Shown: positions 37,301 through 50,094 of the stretch, piece by piece | Layout: each line of letters begins with the position of its first letter | Position numbering within the stretch: the first letter of the stretch is position 1 | Source: Cymbidium sinense | Taxonomy: Eukaryota > Streptophyta > Magnoliopsida > Asparagales > Orchidaceae | Direction: 5' to 3' | NCBI GenBank assembly: GCA_021442155.1 | Contig: CM038222.1 | Location: 21,028,923 to 21,092,922 of the forward strand | DNA length: 64,000 bases | Notes under the pieces: generated by a model | What the model was told of the DNA's origin: nothing | The model's database searches: none | Seen by the model: only the letters and a program-made list of their open reading frames with translations | Position numbers and translations under genes: made by a program

Positions 37301-39150
37301 TGGAGCTTGGCCTTGGAGTGCTAGCAATGTTGCTAATAAGTCTTCAACTCTTTTCTCCATCTTCTTGATATGCTCATCTCTCTACCTCAGTTGCTGATGA
37401 AGGTGTTGGGTTGAATGAGTCTGTCTTCTTCCTCAACTACAACACCCTCCTGGCTATGCTGATCCTTAAGAAGGGAGCCCCTAGTGTAGACCATATGGAC
37501 TTCCGCTTAGTCCTCCAAGAGATCATCCCCATCTAGATCAAAATTGACTTTAGCATCTTCTTCATTAGAGAAAACATTCCCGAAGAGTTCCCTCTTCTTA
37601 GTAATGTACTGAGCGATGATCTCATCTGAAGAGCGGTCTAATCGTGCAGGGATAAACACTCACCACTGACCAGTGGTGGGGCTTTTCTCACTGACAAAAA
37701 TACATCGGGTATTGCTTATCACTGTACTATTATCTCTAAGAGGACTGTGATCACTAATAGGTATATGCTGATCATTGCCCACTAGATGAACACTGATTAT
37801 GGGAGGTTCTAGTGCCATGGGGACAGAACTATCCCCTTCTCCTTCTATGCCTGTTGTAGTCACTACCTCTGATGGTGGTGGTTATGGGGGTGCGACTACG
37901 ATGCTACGGTTGCCACTCCTTCTTGACCAAGATTGAAGTAGGAGGTTAAGTAGCGGAACTCACCCTCACCTCAGTCAGTGGAGTAGATGAAGCAGGACCC
38001 TTTGGCCATCGGATCACCAATGGGGCTTTCTTCTCCCCGGATGTTGTCTTCTATGCCTTTGTAGGCATGGTGGATGGCGGGACTTGAACAAGTGATGGTG
38101 GGCGAGGAGTGGATCGGTGTGGTGGAGGCAACATTGACTTTCTCTAGGTATGAGCTTCTCTCCTATGGTGGGAAGAACTCGTCAGTAGAATGCTATCAAT
38201 ATGATCAGGTAGCACGTCGATCGAGAAAGTCAATGACGAGGCCATCGGCATACCTACATCTCTCTCTGCTAGTAATCTGTATTGATACACAAGTCTCCCT
38301 AGCCCTTTCTTGTCTGATGTGTCTACCCACATTGCGAGGGATGATAGAACGAATATCAAATTTAGCCCTAGACTCTGATCGTCTGTAAGCTCGCCAACTG
38401 GCTAACTAATCAGGCCGATACCACATTCTCCTATCCGATAGGAGCCTCAAAATGAACTATGGGAAGAGGTAAAATTGAGATCCTCCTAATGTCTTCCTCT
38501 CCATTAGAACTAGAGAGGGGGTGAAAAATTGTTCTCCATGATAAGAGGAGACACTATCCTAGATAACTCCTCCGCTGCAGACTGGGAAGCTACCTTTAGC
38601 TCCTTGGCTATGCAGTCATGATGCCGCTTGATCTTGCACTGTGATGAGTCCTACTAGGAGGGGTAGCATGAGAACTAGACCCAACCTCATAGGTGGGGGA
38701 GACTATCCCTGAAGATAAGGTAGCCTTCCCTTGGAAGGAGCCAACGAGTGGGTGCTAGCCCATACTAGGGCAGAAAGGGGAACCACTGAGTGTACTGGCA
38801 CTGGAATTACAACTGCTACGGGAACTTCCACAGCCTTCCTCTTTAGTGAGGGAAACTCTGAGTCAGATGGCATCTCAACCTGGATGACCGACTTCTGCCC
38901 TATCACCACACTTTTGCTGACAGTTGTGAGGGTGGCCCACTCATAAGTGATCTTAGCCCCCCTCAAAATCTTAGCCAAAATGAATGAGGTGGGCAAAGTC
39001 GACCTGTGGGAGGCTAGCCTAATCCAAGAACAAATCCATCCTGAAAGGAAAAGTAAACACGTACTTCTGAGCTGCCATGTATGAAAATTTAAAAGACCGC
39101 TATTATTCTGAGATGTCTCAGATTTATAGAAATACAACTTGTATCAAATT
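37301..39150 (-). pseudogene. Unidentified minus-strand coding remnant, gag-like in style
   Basis: Base use is coding-like and GC-richer than its neighbours. Minus-strand pieces include an open stretch at 39,137-38,703 (LPTSFILAKILRGAKITYEW; SDSEFPSLKRKAVEVPV), a Pro/Ser/Thr-rich part near 38,000-38,130, a charged part near 37,860-37,540 (ARLDRSSDEIIAQYITKKRE) and a coiled-coil-like end near 37,360 (RDEHIKKMEKRVEDLLATLL). Stops and frame changes separate them. The style (low-complexity basic part, then coiled coil) suggests the N-terminal ORF or gag of a large plant retrotransposon. I cannot name the family. Confidence 0.35.
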
Positions 39151-39159
39151 TTAGCCTTG

Positions 39160-40960
39160 GTATTTATTCCACACAAGTAATAGAAATTTGGAGTTTTGAA
39201 CCCACACTCAACAATTCAAATATGTTAAGTGGGTTTCACTAGAGAGATTTGGATATTAAGAAGAGTCTTTGCCATTTGATTTTGATTTAGAACCCATACT
39301 CAGCCTATTTAGGTAGGTTGGGCGGGGTTCTAAAATTTGAGGAAAGATTTTCTTGGAGATATTTTTGTTTTATGCATCTTATTTGGAAATATTGATAGTT
39401 TGAAAGATATCTACTTAGACAATTTGGGTATGCTAAGAAGAGGTTGTGATTGTGTGTTTGAAATATTTTTCTTGTGAAGATTTGATTGTGTGATATTTTG
39501 ATTTGAAAATAAATTTTACTTAACAAATTTGGTATGTTAAGTAGAAGTCACATGTGTTTGATTTGTGCTTGTTTATGAGACTTTCACTTAATTTGGTATG
39601 CTAAGTGAAAGTCAAATATGATTGTGAGATAAATTTGCTTTCTTGAAGATGGGAGTTCCACAATAGATTTGGTATGTTAAATGAAAGCCCCAAATGTGTT
39701 AGAGATATATTTATTTTTCTTGAGGATGAGACTCTCACTTAACAAATTTGGTATGTTAAGTGAAGCTCAAGTGTGGTTGGACATCAATAATTGGATCCTT
39801 ATTTAACAAATTTGGTATGTTAAAATAGATCAAATGTGTGTTGAAAAGAGACCTCACTTAACAAATTTGGTATGTTAAGTGAAATTCAAATGTGTTTAAG
39901 ATTTTGAAAATGAAACTCACTTAACAAATTTGGTATGTTAAGTGAAAGTTAAATGTGTTTATGATTTAAAATTGAAACTCTCACTTAACAAATTTGGTAT
40001 GCTAAGTGAAAGTCAAATGTGATTGTGATTTTGAAAATGAAACTCACTTAACAAATTTGGTATGTTAAGTGAAAGTCAAATGTGTTTATGATTTTAAATG
40101 AAACTCTCACTTAACAAATTTGGTATGTTAAGTGAAAGTCAAATGTGTTTATTATTTTGAAAATGAAACCTTACTTAACAAATTTGGTATGTTATGTAAG
40201 TAAAATATGTTTATGATTTTGAAAAAAACTTTCACTTAACAAATTTGGTATGTTGTTTAAAGTCAAATGTGCTTATGATTTTCAAAAATGAAACTCTCAC
40301 TTAATAAATTTGGAATGCTAAGTGAAAGTCAAATGTGATTGTGATTTTGAAATTGAAACTCTTAACAAATTTGATATGTTATGAAAGTCAAATGTGATTT
40401 TTTTTTTTTTTGAAAATGAAACTCTCACATAACAAATTGGTATGTTAAGTGAAAGTCAAATGTGTTTGTGATTTTTTGAAAATGAAACTCACTTAACAAA
40501 TTTAGTATGTTAAGTGAAAGTCAAATGTGTTTATGATTTTGAAAATGAAACTCTCATTTAACAAAATTGGTATGTTAAGTGAAAGTAAAATGTGTTTATG
40601 ATTTTTGAAAGAAAATGAAGTTATTTAACAAACTTAGGTTTGTTAAATGGAGTTCAATTTGTTCTTATGATTTTCAAAAAAAAAGGGGTTCTCATTCGAC
40701 ATACTTGGACATGTCAAATGAGCTCCCAATGTTTTTGAAGTCCAAGACTTTGACAAGAAGGAGTTTTATCGCAAAAGAAAATAGAATTAAATTTGTTTTA
40801 CCTTCTCCAAGGGAATTCCCATTTGACAAATTTGGGTATGTCAAGTGGGGGGGTTCAAATATGTCTTGACTTCTCTTTTGTGTGTGTAAGGTTTATTACT
40901 TTTGAAAAGAGGGAAACTTCAGCTCTAGCACATGTGAAGTATGCTAAGTGGAGTTTTAAT
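39160..40960 (+). repeat. Hairpin minisatellite, about 64-bp unit, some 24 copies
   Basis: The unit is CACTTAACAAATTTGGTATG followed by TTAAGTGAAAGTCAAATGTG and TTTATGATTTTGAAAATG, with the period near 62-66 bp. Cleanest at 39,720-40,610 and decayed at both ends (39,160-39,660; 40,610-40,960). Each unit contains an inverted repeat: CACTTAACA, a 9-nt loop AATTTGGTA, then TGTTAAGTG (for example 39,855-39,881). Divergent edge units keep the pairing in part, as in GACAAATTTGGGTATGTC at 40,820. No function is known to me. Confidence 0.88.
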
Positions 40961-41689
40961 TTTTTATATCATGATTTTATTCAAAAATAGAATCTCCCTC
41001 AAAAAAATTTGAGTGTATGGGATGGGGATCGCTATTTCCAAAGAAAATGTGTTTTTGAAAAAGACATTAAAAATGGTTGATTTTGATTTTGAAAAGGACC
41101 TCCATGTAATAATCATAGGATTTGTTAACAAGGTTTGGTTATATGTGTTTTGTGAAAATTTCTTGCAAACTTTTGTGTAGATCTCATTATGAGATTTTGA
41201 AAACATGCTTTGGAAAGACATGTTATTTTATAGAAGAGTTTTATTCTTTTATTGTTCATGGGATGAACCTTGCCTCACAATCAGAATGGTGATGAGATTC
41301 TTAATTTTGGTCATCTCGTTTGTTTGATTAATTTTAATTTTCACCTATTGGGGGAACCCAATAGGGATTTTAAGACCTACAGGGAGTGAGGTCCTAAAAC
41401 CTAAAGGATGTTGGCGAGGTTTGCTTAAGAATGAAATAAGCTAAGTGCCAATGGAAAGAATGACAGTCTTAGGCCTATATAAAATATAAGTCCACTATCG
41501 ATGCTTGGAAACAGTAATTGTCTACTAAAGATGGAGAGAGGAACCATCCCCAGAAATGCTAGAAAAATCTATGGTGTTTATTTTGATGTATGGGACACCA
41601 TGCAAATCTTGGGGTGTACTTATTGAAGTGATCGCAAGATATTAAGAAATAATGTACTATCTCAAAGGATAGAAATCACCACCCTATAA
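40961..41689 (+). other. AT-rich spacer with perfect hairpin at 41,344-41,365
   Basis: No gene is seen. A perfect stem CCTATTGGG/CCCAATAGG with loop GGAA stands at 41,344-41,365. TATATAAAA at 41,476-41,484 resembles a TATA box, but no transcript feature supports it. Confidence 0.5.
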
Positions 41690-43610
41690 TGGACATAATC
41701 ACCTAATAAGGACTCCTAAGGCATGATGGGTCTTTGAATATACCCGAGATCTTTCCCTTACTTTACATGGAAAAGTAAAGTAAGGTTTATTTTAAGCCAG
41801 GTTCATTATGTTCCCTATGGAGGCAAGCCCCCATAGTTAATTACATCCTAAGGAATGGGAATTCCTTAAGAATACTCTCGATTAGGGTCTTGAAAGATTT
41901 CATGGTTTAAGACTATCAAAGGATTGGCTATTTTAAAAAATCAAATTGGATAGATCAAGGAGAAGACTTATTTTTTAGAATCCAAAGAGAGAAAGTAGGA
42001 AATGCTCATGATAATAGGAAGCCTAGTGAGCATTCCAATCTACCCTATAATTGGGCTTTATATTTTTGAATTTGAAGAGTGTTAATTATTTGAGTTGACA
42101 TTTTATTAGATTGTTAGGGCTTATAATTCCATAATATAATATTATGGAAATGCCTAAGAGGTGAGGACTTATGCTTGTAGCCCGAAGAAAATAGCTACCT
42201 CAAATTCCTAAACTAAGGAGTCTTGGTACAAAATAAAGGCACACTAAATCTAAGAAATGGGTATATGGTTTACCTCCACAAGAGAGAATAAACCATGACA
42301 TGACTTATTATGCCGAGTGGCAAACTTACTCCTCCACGCTTTAAATCCATGTAGGAAAGTCTTATGCTTGGCAAGATGGCTAAGTTGTTATTCATTTAGA
42401 AAGGAGACTAAGCCCTTAAAATCACTCCCTAAGAGACTAGAGCATGAGTGGTATGAATCCATAACTTAATCTAATGCAAATTTTATCAAATTTATTTGAT
42501 TCTTTGACTTTATTTTGACATAATGGGATTTTGTATGCCTAAATGCATAAGAATTTGATTATGGGCCAAATCAATAGAGAAAGGTGTCCTTCCACCCTCT
42601 CACAAGTTAAGCCTTGATTCTCTGGCAAAGATGGAAGTCCCCTCTTAACAAGAGTAAAATAATATGATGTGCATGATATTATACATTCATCCATCTAGCT
42701 AAAGGGTTGCTAAAAATTTTATTATCTTGATTTAATTCCTAGGCTTTTTTATGAGGTTATGAGTTATTTTAAAATTTTAGTTATGAGTTGTTAATTTGGG
42801 TAGAAAAATTTATTTTTATCTTAAGAGCTTATCACATCCAGGCCACACATTCAAGCATTAGTCATAAAGAAACAATGAAAAGCATGTTGTTCTAATGCAA
42901 AATCTAAGCACAAGATCAAATAATTTTATAGATTAAAAGAATAAAAGGCCGGTGTGTTCATGCATCACACCCTAAATAAAAAAAAAAGATGGGTAGCCGA
43001 AGCTCTACCCTTATACAACCCGGATTAAAAAAAATAAATAAATAATCATGCTATGGGGTCTTCTTTTCTTCATTTCTTCTTCTTTTTCTTTTTTAATTTG
43101 ATTTGATCCAAAGGCATCAGTGGCACCCTGTGGACTAAGCCTTCTAGCCACTACTCATCCTAATCCCCCATAACACTAATCCTAATTCCTAATAAAAAAT
43201 TATATTAAAAATAGAAAAAATAAATCTAGCTACACTTGCAAAATAAATGTTAGCTAAACACACCATACAACCTAAGTAGTTATATGAATAATTTGGACTT
43301 AGCACCCCACACATGGGTAATCAAGCCCACCTATCCTAACATAGGTTACGCTTAAGGGCTAAGCAACCTGCATAGCAAAAGCATTTTTATATATTTTTTA
43401 TAATAACACCTTAAGCACAATCCCCTGCAGAAAACATGATTACACTAATAAAGGCTAAACATCCAGTCTATGAAACATACAACATAACATCCAATCTAAA
43501 ACATTACATCACAAAACAAATTATGACATCATACATACAACGCCCTAACTTAGCACTAGAAGTGGTTACTTAGTATTCTAATGTGTGTGCTTAAGGCTTG
43601 TGTGACAAGA
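41690..43610 (+). repeat. Left arm of large inverted repeat
   Basis: Read on the opposite strand, this arm matches 55,150-57,036 over its length. Shared landmarks include the TAATAAGGACTC near 41,712, the Ca. CTATGGAGGCAAG near 41,815, the CTACCTCAAATTCC near 42,195, CTCTACCCTTATACAAC near 43,003, CCCCATAACACTAATCC near 43,166 and ACATAACATCCAATCTAAA near 43,480. Divergence and small indels are plentiful. No terminal dinucleotide or target duplication marks it as a DNA transposon. Confidence 0.8.
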
Positions 43611-46371
43611 CTTTACTAGGCAGTTTTTAATTTAAGTTTCAATTTGGAGTTTGAATTTGTTTAAATTTTACCTTTGGGTGATTTCAATTTAAATGATTTA
43701 ATGATTTATTTTTCATTTTTATTTCAGTTTTATTTTGTTAAAGTGATGTTTAACTTTCAAGAATGAAGAGTAGAATGAATTCCATTTGTGAGTAACTCAC
43801 TATTCTACATCCTAGTTTAAAGAGTCTAATTAAGGTCCTTAAGGATCTTAATTAGCCCATTTAAATTTATGTAATTCATTTTATTTGATATATTTGACTT
43901 GATTTAAAATTTAGAATTTGAGTTTGTTTAAGTATTTGATTGATTGATTTTGGATTAGATGTTTTAGTTTAATTGCATCTTGATAATTCAATATCCTTAA
44001 TTTCTAATCAAGTTTAAGTTTATTTAAATTCATGTTTTTTTGATTAGTTAATTTCAGATTAGATGTTTTTTTATTAATTTTGAAAATTCAACATCCTAAA
44101 ATCTAATGAAGTTTAAGTTTGTTTAAGTTAATGTTCTTCTGATTGATTAATTTTAGATTAGATGTCTTTGGTTTAGTTAAATCTTGATAATTCAATATCC
44201 TTTTGAATTAATATTTAATTATTTTCTTTGATTGTGGTTATGTGACTTAATTTCATGCTTATTTGATTGTTGTTCATTTATTTGTAGTTTGATCGAGATT
44301 AATTGAAATTTTATTTTGATTTTAATTAAGTTTGATTCTTTGTAATTAGGATTATTTTTTTTGATCACATCCATTTTCATGTTCATCAAAGTTTGGTTTG
44401 TATTTTGATTTCGTACATTTGATAGTTGATTAGTCTATTTTATTAAAGCAGGTTGAATGAGATTTGATTTTATTATACATTAAATTGATGAGAGTCTTTC
44501 TTAATTTTAATTTAATTTGATTTTATTTGATTTGATTAGCTTTATTGATCTATGGGTTTGCTTAGGTTCAATGTGATTATGTGATTAGTTTAATTAAGAA
44601 GTGTATTTATGTTAAATATAAAGGTTTGTTTAATTTTCAATTTGGTTTCATATTTGTTTAACTAATGATGTAATTCATCACTTAATAAGGTTTAATTTAG
44701 GTTATGATTAGTATTTAATTGCATTTATGTTTGAAAGCATGTTTAATATGATTAATTTATTAACTTAATTATTTTATTTAAGAGGTGTGATTAATTATTA
44801 AATTAAATAAAGATTTGTTTAATCTTTAATTTGATTTCATTTTTATTTAGGTTAATGGTAATTAGTGACTTAATGATTTAAGTTTATATTAGATTTGATT
44901 AACATTTAATTACATTTTATGTTTAGTTGCTTAAGTTTAATATGATTAATTTAATTGACTTAATTAGTTTGTTTAATAGGTGTGATTTAATTAGTAAATT
45001 AATTACGTTTTGGATTTGGATTAATTTTAATGTGATTTATAAAATTATTTTAGTTTATTAAGATGATGGATTAATTTATTAAGTTTGCATTAACTAGGTC
45101 TTTGATTAAGTTTGATTAAGGGTAATTAAAATTTTAAATTATTATTAATTAATGGTTTGTTTAATTGTAGACTTAATGATTTAGGTTTAATTTATGTTTT
45201 GATTAGTTTTAATTGCATCTTAAATGTTTGATTAAGCTTAGGTTTAATATGATTAATTTGATTAACTTAGTTAGTTTACTTGAGGTGTGATTATTAAATT
45301 TAATTAGGGTTTGATTTAAGCTTAATTTTAGAGTTAGCTTTAATGTAATTTATTTAAATTAATTTGATTAATTAAGATGATGGATTAATTTATTAAGTTT
45401 AATTAGATGTTTGATTAATTAAGTTTGATTAAGGGTAACTAAAATTTTAAATCATTAGATTAATTAAGGGTTTGTTTAATTAGAAATTAATGACTTAATT
45501 TCTCACATATGAGTGATTTGGTTTAGTTAAGTGTTTTCCTTAAGTTTGATTTGATGAAAGGATTATTATTATTACCATCATTGTTATTAAGTGAATTAAT
45601 TGTTTATTTCATTTCAATTAAGTTTGATTATTTATGATTAGAGTTTTGTTTTATTTGATTCATTTATTATCTTTGTTTGATTTCACTAAGTTGTTTGATT
45701 TAGTTATTAGGTTGAAATATTTATTGGCTAATTAATTATCCTTTTTCAAATAGATGTGATTTAATCATATGTTAATTAAGTTTACTTTAATTTTATTTGG
45801 TTTAATTCGATTAGTATCAAATGATTAAAGTTTCCAAAATTTGTTGAATTTTGGGTTTGATTTAAGATTTAATCTTTTAATTGAGTTTTATTAACCTAAA
45901 TAGGATTAATCATATTTAATTTAATCTCCTCTAAAGATGATATTTTTTTGATTTGAGATTTGATTAATGATTGCTTAAGTGCTATTTCATTTTTGATTTT
46001 GATTTGATATTTAAATTATTTTTAGGTTATGTTTTAATTAACAACTTAATTGATTCAACTCTACTCTTAAATGTTTGTGTGGGTTTCCATAGGAATAAGA
46101 AGATCATATTATTTTCCTAAGAGTCCTAGATGTCAATTGAAGTGATTTAAGCCATTCTAAAGATTTTTGTAAATGTCTAAATTTTTATTTGATTTAATTT
46201 ATTAAAATGAACAATTTGAAGTTTAAAATTTAATTTTTCCCAATCCAGAAGTTATTTTCACTTGAAAGTTTTGTGGTAGGCGTGTTTTAACTTTAGTTTC
46301 AATCCCTGAAAATTTCAACTTAATCTGATTTATATTTTTGGTTTAATTAATGAAATTTGATTTATACTATA
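43611..46371 (+). repeat. AT-rich block with nested tandem repeats
   Basis: Two repeat sets are visible. A roughly 130-bp unit occurs about three times at 43,930-44,210 (TTAGATGTTTT, GATAATTCAATATCCT, CTAATCAAGTTTAAGTTT). A roughly 315-bp unit occurs about twice or more at 44,690-45,490, with TAAGATGATGGATTAATTTA at 45,058 and 45,375 and AATATGATTAATTT at 44,735, 44,939 and 45,250. Very poor in C on the plus strand. No gene is seen. Confidence 0.65.
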
Positions 46372-46970
46372 GGACACAATCCACAAGACCATAGGATAGT
46401 GCTCTCAGCTTCATTTGATGGGCTTGGGACTTCTCCTAAGGTAGTAAGCCTTTATTTAAGTAATCCATGAATGGTTGCCTCCAATCAAACTCCTCGTCCA
46501 TCAGGCAATGGCAACCTCCCCTTCAAGAGAGTACTTTTTGAAGAGTTCAATATCAATAAATGATAAGACTTGTCTATTTTAGACCTTTATTGATATGAAC
46601 TCATCCTCTGAACATGCCAACCCATTGGCAAGCTTGGCTAAAGCATATGCTACGATAATCTCTCCTTAAGGAATATTATAAATAGTAACCTCTAGGATTT
46701 GGGCAAATAACTCCATGGTGTACTTATGGTAGTGATAGAGCTTGGGCTTTATAACCTTATAAGACCCAGCGATTTGGTTGATAACTAACTGAGAATCCTT
46801 GAAGATGTTGATGTTATGGATGCTTAGAGTAACAGCTAACTCTAAATCAGTAATCAGAGCCTCATAGTTGGCTTCATTGTTGGTTGAAGGATTGGACAGA
46901 TGATATGAGAATCTCATCACATCGTGGTCCAGAGTTAAGAGAATTATTTCTACCCCTACCTTTCCTCTAA
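46372..46970 (-). pseudogene. Second RNase H remnant, gypsy copy B, truncated before integrase
   Basis: 46,920-46,666 reads MMRFSYHLSNPSTNNEANYE and FKDSQLVINQI, aligned with copy A residue by residue. The linker piece 46,640-46,400 (ending in the LPLP-type segment) is cut at about 46,372, where AT-rich unrelated sequence begins. Integrase is therefore missing from this copy. Confidence 0.82.
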
Positions 46971-47480
46971 TAGTAGATTATAGTTTTTCTCCTCTTTGAG
47001 AGGAAGCCACACCATCAAAGTACATCTCCCAATGGTGAATGCTAGTATCCCCTATGTTCATGATTTTCTCATCAGGGAGATCATCACTGAGTAGAGAGTC
47101 AATAGGAAGTCGGTGTGCTGCTAAGAAATCTACTAACACTTTTCCTTTCACCATATGGACGGGTACAAAGGTAATGTCAAACTGCAAGAGGATCATGGAC
47201 CATCGTGCTAATTGTCCAGATAGTGTCGGCCGTGTCATGAGATACTATAGTGGATTGATCTTAGAGATTAAGTTCACCTTATGAGGAACCATGTAGTGAT
47301 GTGGATTTTGGGATGCAAATATTAAAGCTAGGCAATGCTTCTCAATGGGTGGATAATTTGCCTTAGTACGGATTAGATGGCTGAGATAGTAGAGTGCATT
47401 TTCCTTCCCTTCATCATTAGCTTTGGCCAACAAAGCACCAAGGGAGATGTCTAACATAGTAGTGTAAAGTATGAATGACA
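46971..47480 (-). pseudogene. First RNase H and connection, gypsy copy B
   Basis: 47,481-47,245 reads LYTTMLDISLGALLAKANDE, then YYLSHLIRTKANYPPIEKHC, the usual Ty3/gypsy RNase H opening and Glu segment. 47,238-46,978 gives LARWSMILLQFDITFVPVHM and then the start of the second RNase H (MYFDGVASSQRG). The tandem order of two RNase H domains is more complete here than in copy A, and it is the main evidence for Tat-lineage placement. Confidence 0.85.
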
Positions 47481-48200
47481 TGCCTAAATAGGGGCTGCTA
47501 GAATGAGTGGTGTCCTCATCTAATGCTTGATGTCTTTGAAGGCATGCTCACACTTATCATCCCACATAAACTTGGCATCCTTTTTGATAAGTGCTGAGAA
47601 TGGCTGACATCTTCCTGATATGTTAGATATAAAGCGTCTTAAATATGCCAACCACCCTTGGAATGATCTAAGTTGAGTTAAACTTTTAGGGGGTAGCATT
47701 TCTAATCTCACATTGATCTTCTCCAGATCAATTTTGTTTCCCTGGTGTCGGATAACCAACCAAAGGAATTTCCCTAAATCTACTCTGAATGCACACTTCA
47801 GGGGTTCCTTTTGAGATTAAATTGTCTTAATTATTTGAAAATTACTTTCAAGTCAAAGAGATGGTCTTCCTTTTCCCTACTTTTGACCATGAGATCATCA
47901 ACATAGCACTTGACTTGATGAAGAATGAATTCATCAAAGATTCAAGTCATAGCCCATTGGTATGTAGCATCGGCATTTTTAAGGCTGAAAGGCATGACCT
48001 TATAGCAATAAATTCGATTAGGATTCTAAAAGCAGTGTTTCTTTCATCTTCAGGGGACATCTTTATTTGGTTATATCGGATGAGCCATCCATGAAAGAGA
48101 AGACCGCATGAGATGAGGCAATGTCCACCCCCCGGATTGGTGAAAATTCACCTTTTGGACATGTCTTACTTAAATCACTAAAATCGACACATATGTTCAT
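47481..48200 (-). pseudogene. Reverse transcriptase core, gypsy copy B
   Basis: An in-frame YVDD box stands at 47,905-47,894 within HQVKCYVDDLMVKSR. The thumb (47,759-47,520) reads LPPKSLTQLRSFQGWLAYLR. The first catalytic segment FSFMDGSS near 48,110-48,085 has lost one base relative to copy A, so the frame breaks after it. Copies A and B are thus broken at different RT sites and decayed separately. Confidence 0.85.
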
Positions 48201-49400
48201 CATTCCTTTTCTTAACTAGGGTGATGCTGACTAACCAGGTAGGATATTTTTCTTCTCGAAAGAAGCCAACAATGATCAATTTCTTGACTTTATAAATGAC
48301 TTGTTGTTCTATATCTAATTGCATGCATCTAGGACCTTGCTTGATAGGGTTAGCAGTAGGCTCTATTGCTAGTATATGGACTGCTACATCAGAAGCCAAC
48401 CCATGCATCTCTTCATAATTCATGCAAAAAGTAGTCCTTAAACATAATCAATAGCCTAACTAAGTCATTGGTTTCAATTTCATTAAACAAAGAGCCGATG
48501 TATGTCGGGCATGGATCTTATTCACTTCCTAAGTTGATTTCCTTGAGCTCGTTGATGGTTGACTTGATCTCTTCTTTGAACTCTAACGGTGCATCTTTGA
48601 CTTCAAAATCATCTAGATCATTTAAAGTTTCTAAGCACAGCTCCTCAAATGAGTTAATGTGATTTGAAAAGAACTTATCAGATTCCAAATGATTTATGAT
48701 GACTAAGCAATAATCATCATCATTGACTGAACCCATTTTACCGAATCCTAGTCCTAGTCTTGATTGAGAGCTTTTGTATTTGTTCTTCCATATTCTTTTG
48801 AAGTAGTTTGACTGCTTTGATCATGTAACTAACTTTCTTTGCTAAATTATGAACACAAGGAAAGAACCAATCAAAAGGTAATTCTATTAAATCTTTATAT
48901 GAATCATCCTCAAGTTCTACATCAACTTCTTGACTTGAGGATGATGCTCCTAGAAAGAGCCTCTGAGTCTTCACACATGTGGATGACTTAGGGGCCTCCT
49001 TAACTACCAAACCCTCTACTTTTTGAGAGGAAAGTGGGGTTAGAGCTAAGGTTCTGAAATGATGTATAACTATTTCACATATAGACTTGGATACACTTAT
49101 GCTTTACTTTGGAGCCTAGTCTTCATCATTATCTGGCTCAAGTGTCACCTCCAAGGGAATCTACTGCTGAGAAGAGATGGTTTGTGCTAACCTATAAGAC
49201 TCATCCTATGAACTAGATTTTATGTTTATATGGATAGCATGTGTACTCTTGGTAGTTGGGACATATCTTCTATTAGGTAATAAGGATGTTTTCCACCCCT
49301 CATTTTCTAAACCTCTTCCTCATGGTGGAGGTCACATCCTACCTATATGTTTAAATGGAATAATGAACTATGGGTGAAATCTAATGTTAGGCTCCACTTC
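48178..49400 (-). pseudogene. RT N-terminus and acidic linker, gypsy copy B
   Basis: 48,423-48,178 reads EEMHGLASDVAVHILAIEPT and then YPTWLVSITLVKK, the classic approach to the RT palm. 48,736-48,518 is the linker (FEVKDAPLEFKEEIKSTINE, ELKEINLGSE). 49,010-48,738 carries LPFDWFFPCVHNLAKK. All match copy A at its corresponding places, with separate frame breaks. Confidence 0.8.
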
Positions 49401-49850
49401 CTCCTCTAAGTTGCTCCCTTTATTTTTTTCTTTTTTTATTTTCTTTTACTTTTCTTTTTTTTTCCTTTTCTTTTCTTTTCTTTTATTTTTAACTTTGGCC
49501 AAGTTCACAAGAATAGACTTGTTAATTTTGAGGGAGGTAGTCCATCCTCATATATACCCAGAATTGTAAATGGCTTAAGATCTCCTTTGACATAGAAGAT
49601 GATCCCACCTCTCACAAACTTATACATTAAAGTATAGAGGATGAAACTATGTTGTCCTCATGTATCCATGGTCTCCCAAGCAAAGTGTTCAAAGATGTAT
49701 CGGAGTCTATAATGTGAAACTTGGCTTCGATCTTCCAATCATCTATCTCCAAGGGCAACATTATGGAGCCTAAGGCCTGTTGACATCACTTTTGGTGTGC
49801 GGATTGAATCTTCCCATCTTAGACTTAGGAGTCTTCTAAACACTAAGTCT
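49401..49850 (-). pseudogene. C-terminal aspartic protease fragment, gypsy copy B
   Basis: About 47 codons stay open from near 49,775 to 49,632 on the minus strand: IMLPLEIDDWKIEAKFHI, then DTSLNTLLGRPWIHEDN. The LLGRPWIH segment is diagnostic of the end of the Ty3/gypsy protease. The catalytic D(T/S)G region, which should lie further right, is not found; homology fades at about 49,800-49,850. The polypyrimidine tract at 49,425-49,490 matches that of copy A. Confidence 0.82.
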
Positions 49851-50094
49851 ACCCTAGTCAAAAGACACTTCTAACAATTAGGTAAACAATTAACCTAAGC
49901 CTAAATACTTAGAAGGGTTAACCATAAGATTAGGTTATGCCTAGGATTAGATAATCCTAGCCTTCAACCCAAATCCAATCCATGTTCACCTTCAAACCAA
50001 ACCTCAAGTTTAATTCAAACATCATCAAATCAAATCAAACCCAAATTCCAAAACCAAATGTTTGAAGCCCATGATCAAATCCAAACTTGAAACC
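49851..50094. other. Unassigned stretch at protease/noncoding junction
   Basis: CCTAAGCCTAAATACTTAG and AACCCAAATCC phrases. There is no counterpart in copy A, which jumps across this place. No gene is seen. Confidence 0.4.

Noticed and set aside
39160..40960. CRISPR-like array
   Set aside because: The regular spacing is a plain tandem minisatellite in a plant sequence; there are no unique spacers and no cas genes.
41476..41484. TATATAAAA as a promoter
   Set aside because: Single match in AT-rich DNA with no downstream gene.
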